Below, piece after piece: positions 1 through 5,318 of a stretch of 7,668 nucleotides of DNA. Under the pieces are notes generated by a model. The model ran no database searches and was not told the origin of the DNA. It worked only from the letters and a program-made list of their open reading frames with translations. The DNA comes from an uncultured Gammaproteobacteria bacterium (lineage in GTDB: Bacteria > Pseudomonadota > Gammaproteobacteria > Nitrosococcales > Methylophagaceae), in contig CAJXPP010000099.1 of assembly GCA_913058195.1 (NCBI GenBank), forward strand, positions 1 to 7,668, given 5' to 3'. The translations under genes were made by a program, and so were the position numbers. How positions within the stretch are numbered: position 1 is the stretch's first letter; every line of letters begins with the position of its first letter.

Positions 1-40
1 TGCCTAGTCTCGTGGGCTCGGAGATGTGTATAAGAGACAG
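1..40. other. Nextera/Tn5 sequencing adapter (artefact)
   Basis: Bases 22-40 are the 19-bp Tn5 mosaic end (AGATGTGTATAAGAGACAG). Bases 7-21 match the Nextera read-2 adapter, and bases 1-6 (TGCCTA) are the inner part of an i7 index. The reverse complement of the same structure ends the window. This is library adapter left on the contig, not genomic DNA or a natural transposon end; the biological sequence begins at about base 41. Confidence 0.97.
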
Positions 41-310
41 TCTTAATTGTGTTTGACATGCCAAAATATAGCCATCTTGTAACTCATCTCCTTCTAACAC
101 ATAGCTAAAGTCAGCAAGTGCTTTTATCTTGCCATCAACAAGTTTACATTTACATGTACCACAGCTGCCCACACGACAGTCATGAGGCCATGCAATATCT
201 GCTTCTAAGGCTGCTTTCAGCAAATTGTCACCTGCTCTAACTATCAAGGTTTTATCCGAGTTAATTTTAGCTTCGTAGTCTTGCTTTTTGTTTTTAAAAA
301 ATCCAAACAT
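41..310 (-). CDS. XylA-like monooxygenase reductase, [2Fe-2S] N-terminal domain (3' truncated)
   Basis: Ninety codons are present from ATG at 308-310 until the adapter cuts the gene; the start lies 40 nt after the GST-like gene. The protein opens with a short basic segment (MFGFFKNKK) and then a plant-type ferredoxin fold with PHDC45-RVGSC50-GTC53 and a distal C85 in ILACQ: the C-x4-C-x2-C...C pattern that holds a [2Fe-2S] cluster. C55 is an extra cysteine. The context WPHDCRVGSCGTCK...L..G and ...GD..Q.GY.L.CQ strongly recalls XylA, the NADH:acceptor reductase of xylene monooxygenase. In that family FAD and NAD(P)H domains follow, making about 350 residues; here they would lie beyond the contig, so a stand-alone ferredoxin cannot be excluded. 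The likely role is to pass electrons from NAD(P)H to the membrane di-iron hydroxylase at the head of the operon. Only a weak purine-rich RBS (AAGAAG) is seen. Confidence 0.85.
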
Positions 311-350
311 TGTGGCTACTTCTTGTTAAATGAGATGAGAGTGTTGAACA

Positions 351-1037
351 TTACGCATTAATACTGACAGAACGCAGTGTTTTATTGCGTATTTCGTCAA
401 GTGAAGGCAATACGGTATAAGCAACATAGTTTTCTTTACTTGTACTCTTTCTTACTTTCATATGAGACCACCAAGTTTTAACGGCAGGTAAAGCATCAAT
501 TAATGCTTCGTGGCCATACAGGCAGCACGCATGAATATAAGGTGCCCAGTGAATATCAGCCAAAGAAAACTCACCAGCGATATAATCACCACGTTGAGTT
601 TTTGTCTTAAGTTGTACATCAAGTTCAGACAAGATAGATTTCACTTTTTCAAGTGCTGCACTATCTGTGTTTCCATCACTGATTTTTTTCACTTCTGGTG
701 CAAACACGTTTCGAGCAACGTAACTCCATTGATACTGCTTAGCAGTTGCAACACTATTTCTAGGTACTAATGATTTACCAAAACCTTTATCATCAAGGTA
801 CGACAATATTGCCTCTATACCGTACACATAGAAGTCCACATCCTTCAATACAGGTAAGATACCGAATGGTGAACCCGCTTGAATTTGAGCCATATCTGAT
901 GGTGAATCTACATCGATGTGTTTACCCTCGATATCGATACCTTTTTCAGCTGCTGCAAATAGACATTTACTTGTATCTGCACAACCTGCAACTCCGTAGA
1001 GTACTTTTACATCTGCTAAATGATCGCCAATAGCCAT
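351..1037 (-). CDS. Glutathione S-transferase-like protein
   Basis: A 228-residue soluble protein of typical GST length. The N-terminal thioredoxin-like half (about 10-84) has VKVLYGVAGC near the usual catalytic loop, the cis-proline motif GILPVL (P62) and helix-3 motif AILSYLDDK. The C-terminal all-helical half contains the N-capping motif SLAD (159-162). The usual Glu/Gln-Ser pair that binds the gamma-glutamyl part of glutathione just before AIxxYL reads Gly73-Ile74, so glutathione binding may be altered or lost. C19 and S23 are candidate active-site residues, by inference. The start has a strong Shine-Dalgarno, AGGAGA, 7 nt upstream (1045-1050), and lies 22 nt after the small ferredoxin gene. 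GSTs in oxygenase clusters, such as isoprene degradation, can detoxify epoxide products; a similar role, or a binding or stress role, is inferred here. Confidence 0.82.
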   Translation of the reverse strand: MAIGDHLADVKVLYGVAGCADTSKCLFAAAEKGIDIEGKHIDVDSPSDMAQIQAGSPFGILPVLKDVDFYVYGIEAILSYLDDKGFGKSLVPRNSVATAKQYQWSYVARNVFAPEVKKISDGNTDSAALEKVKSILSELDVQLKTKTQRGDYIAGEFSLADIHWAPYIHACCLYGHEALIDALPAVKTWWSHMKVRKSTSKENYVAYTVLPSLDEIRNKTLRSVSINA

Positions 1038-1059
1038 TTACTTTTCTCCTAATTATGTT

Positions 1060-1245
1060 TTAGTCTTCACTTGAACATGTAAGTGCACCAGATGGGCATT
1101 GTTTAATACTAAGCTGTAGCTCTTCTTCAGTTGCTGCGCTAGTATCAATTACAAAATTACCATCTTCGACTTTATATACATTTGGTAGCGTGTTAACACA
1201 AACACCTGCGTGCTGACATACATTACTATCCCAATTAATTTTCAT
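1060..1245 (-). CDS. Small divergent single-cluster Fe-S ferredoxin
   Basis: A 61-residue acidic protein. Its pattern is C10-x-H-x-G-x-C16-V...LP.V near the N-terminus and C50-P-S-G-A-L near the C-terminus, with an additional C57. This matches the small divergent 4Fe-4S mono-cluster family (Fer4_19 type), known as 3Fe-4S or 4Fe-4S electron carriers. C10, C16 and C50 are the core ligands; whether C57 completes a 4Fe-4S cluster cannot be told from sequence. It is likely a soluble cytoplasmic electron carrier. Its place between the haemoglobin and GST-like genes (17- and 22-nt gaps) makes it a plausible partner of the hydroxylase or the truncated haemoglobin. The start is supported by AAGGGT (1253-1258), 7 nt upstream. 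Function beyond electron transfer is inferred. Confidence 0.85.
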   Translation of the reverse strand: MKINWDSNVCQHAGVCVNTLPNVYKVEDGNFVIDTSAATEEELQLSIKQCPSGALTCSSED

Positions 1246-1262
1246 TTCTATGACCCTTATAA

Positions 1263-1625
1263 TTAAACATGAACTATTTCAGGACGCATTGACCATAACG
1301 CAGCTAGAATTTCATCTTTTTCTTTTTGGCCAGCACTGTGTGTATCAAGAGCCTTTAAGACGTCATCAACAACGGCATTAAATTCCTCTTCTGATATATT
1401 CATACCCGTATGGGCTGTTAACATATCGTCTCCGGTATACTCTTCTTTACCACCAAAGCCTGCACACATAAATTCTGTAACTTTTCTGATAACTTGTTCA
1501 GAATCACTATTCGCGTATCTGTTCTTAATTACTTCATTCTTGCAATGATTATTAAATGTTGTGGTTGCTAACGCTTCTAAAGCATCATGACCACCCAGTC
1601 TGTCATATAAACTTTCTTCACTCAT
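1263..1625 (-). CDS. Truncated haemoglobin (group 1-like)
   Basis: A 120-residue globin with the short 2-on-2 fold signature: SLYDRLGG at 5-12, the GFGGKEEYTG glycine segment at 56-65, and LTAH72-TGMNIS, where H72 is the expected proximal haem ligand (F8). Family members bind O2 or NO; known roles include NO dioxygenation and O2 handling. By eye alignment, the B10 position, usually Tyr in group 1 proteins, falls on N25 (TTFNN). That implies a different distal pocket, but the alignment is tentative. The start carries a perfect eight-base anti-SD complement, GAGGTGAT, just upstream (1628-1635), predicting strong translation. It lies 66 nt after the hydroxylase stop and 17 nt before the ferredoxin gene. 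An inferred role is supplying O2 to, or scavenging NO from, the di-iron hydroxylase. Confidence 0.88.
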   Translation of the reverse strand: MSEESLYDRLGGHDALEALATTTFNNHCKNEVIKNRYANSDSEQVIRKVTEFMCAGFGGKEEYTGDDMLTAHTGMNISEEEFNAVVDDVLKALDTHSAGQKEKDEILAALWSMRPEIVHV

Positions 1626-1627
1626 AT

Positions 1628-1635
1628 ATCACCTC
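1628..1635 (-). promoter_or_regulatory. Strong Shine-Dalgarno of the truncated haemoglobin gene
   Basis: Read on the minus strand this is GAGGTGAT, complementary over eight bases to the 16S rRNA 3' end, ending two bases before the ATG. It is the best RBS in the window and fixes the start. It suggests the globin is made in quantity relative to its neighbours. Confidence 0.75.
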
Positions 1636-1648
1636 TTTATGTTAGTGA

Positions 1649-1674
1649 GATAGCCGGGATAAATCCCGACTATC
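1649..1674 (-). promoter_or_regulatory. Intercistronic hairpin between hydroxylase and haemoglobin genes
   Basis: A nearly perfect inverted repeat: GATAG (1649-1653) pairs with CTATC (1670-1674), CGGGA (1655-1659) pairs with TCCCG (1664-1668), with one C.A mismatch and a 4-base loop (1660-1663). In the minus-strand transcript it lies 17 nt after the hydroxylase stop and 23 nt before the haemoglobin start, and no U-run follows. An intrinsic terminator is therefore unlikely. An mRNA-stabilising or processing element that raises hydroxylase mRNA over downstream genes is the likely role, by inference. On the plus strand a short run (TATTTT) follows, but no plus-strand gene is near. Confidence 0.5.
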
Positions 1675-1691
1675 TATTTTCACACTATTTG

Positions 1692-2873
1692 TTACGAGAT
1701 TTTTGCATATGATGACGGAGCATCATTAACTTCATAATTTGCTTGAGCATTCATTTTCGCTGCGATAGCTCGTTCACCTTCTGAAGCAAAATCCCTGTCC
1801 CATGTTGCCAATTTCTTCTTATAGACAGAGTGCCAAAGTGGTGGAATTAACGCTATTGTGAATTCTGTAAAGTATCCCCAACCTGGATTAGGTGAACCTA
1901 CTTCATCCAACTCCCAGAAATGTGTCTCACCGCGGTCATGATGGTCACCTTGACGTCCAATCTCGATAAAGAACCAACTTGTAAACAAGTTGTCGTTATC
2001 CCAAGAATGGCGATAATCAATTGGTTGACCTTTTTCACGAATCAGACCGTAATGTTCCATGTAGTTAAGTGCTTCTAATTCGAAGTTAGATACTGTCCAA
2101 ATTAAGAACATACATGCAACACCAATTGGACCACCCGCCCAAGCGAACAGAATCATTGTTGGCAAACTCATGAAGTAACCACGGATCCAACGGTTATCTA
2201 ATGAGATAAATGATTTTCCTAGCTTAGCTAATCGTACTTGTTCCATTTTGTATAAGAATTTTGATTGACCCATATGAGATAACCAAAAATGTCTATAGAT
2301 AGAACGACCGCGTGGTGATGTTGCAGGATCATCTTGATGTGCCAATTCTAAATGGTGATTGTATACGTGTGCATAACAAAAATGTGCTGCGCCACTTAAA
2401 CCCATCATTAATCTAGAAATTATGAAACTAAAACCTTTCGTATGAGCTAGCTCATGACCATAAATGATCCCGATACCAGCAAAAACACCAGTTGATAAAG
2501 TTGCACCAATTAGTTGTGAGCCAGTGATACCCATTTGAACAGGAATATCCATGAACATAACCATATCAATTGGTACGCCATTTACATATTGAAATACTCG
2601 CCATGCCATTGCTAGCTGTAAAAGTGCAAACACTGGTAACATGATGTACATTACTGCATTTTGCAAGCCAGCAAAGCCATTTGTATCACCATTTTCATCA
2701 AAACCAGCTCCCTTTGTATGAAGTGGCATACTCAAAGTATCTAGTAAAATACCTACCCCAAACAACACTACACCGGTCCAAACTAATGGCCCACCGATTA
2801 ATACACCAAGCATACTCACTACAATGAGTATTGGCGCCAAAAAGTACCTTATATTAATAAAAATCTTTTTCAT
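1692..2873 (-). CDS. AlkB/XylM-type membrane di-iron hydroxylase
   Basis: A 393-residue integral membrane monooxygenase with several hydrophobic spans (about 11-46, 73-93, 119-139, 235-262). Histidine boxes are visible: H140-ELA-H144; H169-VYN-H173-H174; NYMEH274YGL; and RQGDH311-H312. NYxEHYGL and the overall order identify the AlkB/XylM family, which inserts one O2-derived oxygen into alkane or alkyl-aromatic C-H bonds (some also epoxidise). The C-terminus (IPPLW...KLATWD...GERAIA) is closest, from memory, to XylM of xylene monooxygenase, and the XylA-like reductase downstream supports this; the length is between XylM (369) and AlkB (401). The position equivalent to the first His of the AlkB box RHSDHH is Gln308, so only eight of the nine usual iron ligands are present. 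The start has GGGGAG 11 nt upstream (2885-2890). It is the first gene of its operon and faces the AAA+/VWA pair divergently. The substrate is not predictable. Confidence 0.92.
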   Translation of the reverse strand: MKKIFINIRYFLAPILIVVSMLGVLIGGPLVWTGVVLFGVGILLDTLSMPLHTKGAGFDENGDTNGFAGLQNAVMYIMLPVFALLQLAMAWRVFQYVNGVPIDMVMFMDIPVQMGITGSQLIGATLSTGVFAGIGIIYGHELAHTKGFSFIISRLMMGLSGAAHFCYAHVYNHHLELAHQDDPATSPRGRSIYRHFWLSHMGQSKFLYKMEQVRLAKLGKSFISLDNRWIRGYFMSLPTMILFAWAGGPIGVACMFLIWTVSNFELEALNYMEHYGLIREKGQPIDYRHSWDNDNLFTSWFFIEIGRQGDHHDRGETHFWELDEVGSPNPGWGYFTEFTIALIPPLWHSVYKKKLATWDRDFASEGERAIAAKMNAQANYEVNDAPSSYAKIS

Positions 2874-2900
2874 GACATTTAGTTCTCCCCAACAAATGTT

Positions 2901-2906
2901 ATTATA
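2901..2906 (-). promoter_or_regulatory. Possible -10 element for the oxygenase operon
   Basis: On the minus strand this reads TATAAT, a perfect sigma-70 -10 hexamer, 27 nt upstream of the hydroxylase ATG. No good -35 is found at 16-18 nt spacing (GGTTAA at 17), which suggests either an activator-dependent promoter or a chance match in AT-rich DNA. The resulting leader would be short, with the GGGGAG RBS only a few bases from the RNA start. Confidence 0.3.
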
Positions 2907-3000
2907 AATTTACTTTGGAGTTATTAACCTGAATGGCTAATAAATCTCTTAGTCGAAAGTTTTCCAACTGGGGTGAACTTTAAGTTTCTATTGGACTTTT

Positions 3001-3018
3001 GGATATACGTATATATCC
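3001..3018. promoter_or_regulatory. Candidate operator: 18-bp palindrome
   Basis: GGATATA (3001-3007), 4-bp spacer CGTA, TATATCC (3012-3018): perfect 7-bp arms. It lies about 95 bp upstream of the putative leftward -10, a position suited to an activator or a shared divergent regulator. The regulator is unknown, and AT-richness lowers significance. Confidence 0.4.
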
Positions 3019-3030
3019 CTAGTGATTTTA

Positions 3031-3067
3031 CTGTAATTTATTATCATTTAATTACAATAACTTACAG
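3031..3067. repeat. Nested inverted repeats TGTAATT/AATTACA and CTGTAA/TTACAG
   Basis: TGTAATT (3032-3038) and AATTACA (3050-3056) form 7-bp arms with an 11-bp spacer. CTGTAA (3031-3036) is also mirrored by TTACAG (3062-3067), so one left half-site can pair with two right half-sites. This may be a regulator site with repeated half-sites or chance in AT-rich DNA. Confidence 0.3.
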
Positions 3068-3102
3068 TCTTTTAATAAAGATTTTATTACGCTAAAACTT
3101 AC

Positions 3103-3117
3103 CACCTATTCTAGGTG
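3103..3117. promoter_or_regulatory. Candidate operator: CACCTA-N3-TAGGTG
   Basis: Perfect 6-bp arms with a 3-bp spacer, and more GC-rich than its surroundings. It lies 70 bp upstream of the VWA gene start, where a regulator could control the rightward operon. No known operator family is recognised. Confidence 0.4.
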
Positions 3118-3187
3118 AAACTACGTATCAACATATCTACTCTCATCCTTCATGCTGTCTGTATAAATAGTTTATTGGCAATATATA

Positions 3188-5278
3188 ATGAAATTCATCA
3201 TAGATTGGTTTAAAAAACAAGTAAAGCCAGCTCAGAAGGTAATAAGACCCTCATTATTAGAATCCAAGCAAACAGGTTCATGTGGTGGTATGAGTACTAC
3301 TGAATTAAAAATTCGTATTGAATTAATATTGGATGGAGTTAAAACTAAAGACTCCATTATGGGTTCGGTTACCCAATTAGCAGGCCTTAGTCATTCCTTG
3401 CAGACACAATTTTTAGATCAGTTGTCAGAATTATCAGAACTTTCCATGTCTCATGCTTACTCTGTAATGCTTGTCTATACACCTTCTATAAAAATAATGG
3501 ATAGTAAAGAACATTCCCAATGGATAGAACAAATAATACTGTCCATAAGTTCAAATCAGCTAGACGAAGCTAATAGCTTAATTAAAAACTATTCACAATT
3601 TAACTTACAAATAAATAGGTCAACCACTTCATTCTCAGATGTTGCCGATGTATTAGAAAAACTCATCTTTTCAATAACTCGGCAAGAGTTAGCGTTAATG
3701 TCTATAGACCTGTCTGCTAATCAACGTCCTTATACAAATGGAAAAAGTATTTTCTTGCCAGAATCAATTAGTGTATTTGATAATTATCAAGATAATTACT
3801 TATTGTATAAAGTCATGACTTTTCAACTACTCGGCCAAATTCAATTACAAACAAATAGCGCCTTAAAAGATATTGAAGAAGGGGTTACTGAATATGGCGA
3901 TCATTTTCTTGATATTTTTTCCACTATAGAAACTTTAAGAATAAATCATTACCTTAAAAAGAAATTCCCTGGAATTTGGAAAAATATACTCTCAATACAT
4001 GAAAAACTAACAATAGAAACTTACCCGGAACATATCTTTTCTGACCATGCTGAGACTTCTGTTTTTGATAGTTTAAGCTGGATAAAACAGTTTGGTATTA
4101 AACAACGTATTTTGGATTCACTTCCATATCAAAGTGACTTTTCACCTGAAAAACTATCAAAACATACAGTCGATTCAGGTTCAGTTCAAGCTTCTCCTAT
4201 CATGATGAATATAGATAAAAAAAGCAGTGAGATAACTGAGGACGATGATAATAACCAGACTGCAGAACGTATATATTTTAAACACAATTCCAATTCAGAA
4301 CCGTCAGGCTCTACAAATCAACCTGATACTGATATTTGGCAAAATCTAGCCGATAATATTGAACATCATCAAGCAGAACAAAAATCATTAAGAGATGAGC
4401 AAAAACAAAACAGTTATTTATATCCAGAATGGGATATTTCACTAAAACAATATCGGAATAATTGGTGTCGAGTTGAGGAAATATCAACCGAACACGATAT
4501 AGATGAGTCACAAATCACCGATGACATTGAATTGAAGTTTTTTGAAAAGCGTATAAGAAAATCTTTAGATCTAATTATTAATGATCAAAAACTTATTCGT
4601 AATCAAGCTGACGGAGATGACATAGATATCGATGCCTGGGTAGCTGCTAGCTCAAATAAAACAAAACATGCTGATGACTTTCAAAATATCTATATTCGCA
4701 ATAATAAAAACAGTCGTAGTGTTGCTATTTTATTTGCCGTTGATATTAGTGGATCAACAGCCGGCTGGAAAAACAAGATCATCAAACAATCTACATGGTT
4801 ATTATCACGCACATTAGCTAATTTAGACGACCAATACGCTATCTATGCATTCTCCGGTGCAGGAAGAGACCATTGCCATATATATCCTGTTAAGAAGTTT
4901 GATGAAAACTATAATTATGATATTAAACAACGAATTTTTTCTCTTAAACCACAGCAATATACTCGAATGGGCGCTGCTATTCGGCATTTAGGTAAAACCT
5001 TAAAGCAGTCTGATGCTAAAACTAAAATTTTATTTGTTCTTACAGATGGCAAACCTGACGATATTGATAGTTATCGTGGTGATTATGGCATTGAAGATAC
5101 TCGCCGTGCTTTTAATGAAGTGAAAGCGCTGCATATTACCCCATTTGTATTAACGTTTGACAAAGAAGCCATGGATTACTTGCCTTATATGCTTGGAAAA
5201 AAACATTTCCGCCTGATATCAGATATCACTATGCTACCTATTCAGATATCAACTATTTATAAACAATTAACGACATAA
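3188..5278 (+). CDS. NorD/CbbO-type von Willebrand A protein (partner of MoxR AAA+)
   Basis: A 696-residue cytoplasmic protein. Residues 1 to about 330 form a helical region of NorD/CbbO type without obvious enzymatic motifs. About 330-405 is a polar, acidic linker (DDD near 352-354). YPEWD (412-416) and WCRVEE (426-431) form the conserved block before the VWA domain. The C-terminal VWA domain (about 505-690) has a complete MIDAS metal site: D519-x-S521-x-S523, T592 and D620 (in TDGKPDD). In NorD and CbbO this domain is thought to tether a NorQ/CbbQ AAA+ ring to its metalloenzyme target (NO reductase, Rubisco). The AAA+ gene follows after 8 nt, confirming the pair; tandem stops (TAATAA) end this gene. 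No Rubisco or NOR gene is visible, so the target is inferred, most simply the divergent di-iron hydroxylase. The RBS is weak. Base composition is more AT-rich than the hydroxylase. Confidence 0.9.
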   Translation: MKFIIDWFKKQVKPAQKVIRPSLLESKQTGSCGGMSTTELKIRIELILDGVKTKDSIMGSVTQLAGLSHSLQTQFLDQLSELSELSMSHAYSVMLVYTPSIKIMDSKEHSQWIEQIILSISSNQLDEANSLIKNYSQFNLQINRSTTSFSDVADVLEKLIFSITRQELALMSIDLSANQRPYTNGKSIFLPESISVFDNYQDNYLLYKVMTFQLLGQIQLQTNSALKDIEEGVTEYGDHFLDIFSTIETLRINHYLKKKFPGIWKNILSIHEKLTIETYPEHIFSDHAETSVFDSLSWIKQFGIKQRILDSLPYQSDFSPEKLSKHTVDSGSVQASPIMMNIDKKSSEITEDDDNNQTAERIYFKHNSNSEPSGSTNQPDTDIWQNLADNIEHHQAEQKSLRDEQKQNSYLYPEWDISLKQYRNNWCRVEEISTEHDIDESQITDDIELKFFEKRIRKSLDLIINDQKLIRNQADGDDIDIDAWVAASSNKTKHADDFQNIYIRNNKNSRSVAILFAVDISGSTAGWKNKIIKQSTWLLSRTLANLDDQYAIYAFSGAGRDHCHIYPVKKFDENYNYDIKQRIFSLKPQQYTRMGAAIRHLGKTLKQSDAKTKILFVLTDGKPDDIDSYRGDYGIEDTRRAFNEVKALHITPFVLTFDKEAMDYLPYMLGKKHFRLISDITMLPIQISTIYKQLTT

Positions 5279-5282
5279 TAAC

Positions 5283-5318
5283 TACTATGAATACAAATAC
5301 TATGAATACAAATACTAT
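5283..5318 (+). repeat. 15-bp tandem duplication covering the AAA+ start codon
   Basis: The unit ATGAATACAAATACT occurs at 5287-5301 and again at 5302-5316, and period-15 identity spans 5283-5318. It yields two in-frame ATGs and an MNTNT-MNTNT N-terminus. Neither ATG has a visible Shine-Dalgarno, so the start is uncertain (5287 or 5302), and reinitiation after the upstream stop is likely. Confidence 0.85.

Larger units (their letters stand above)
2874..3187. promoter_or_regulatory. Divergent control region between the oxygenase operon and the VWA/AAA+ pair
   Basis: A 314-bp non-coding, AT-rich region separating two divergent operons, so both promoters should lie here. It holds a TATAAT for the leftward operon (2901-2906), a TATAAA at 3162-3167 near the rightward gene without a convincing -35, and three dyad symmetries annotated separately. 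No sigma-54 -24/-12 element (TGGC...TGC) was seen. A shared regulator binding between the operons is plausible, but no regulator gene is in the window. Confidence 0.55.

Noticed and set aside
510..1033. Two plus-strand open frames (510-770 and 770-1033)
   Set aside because: They lie antisense within the GST-like gene, have no family features or good RBS, and the minus-strand reading has clear GST motifs.
4311..4511. Minus-strand 66-codon open frame
   Set aside because: It is antisense within the VWA gene, with no motif or RBS; a chance frame in AT-rich DNA.
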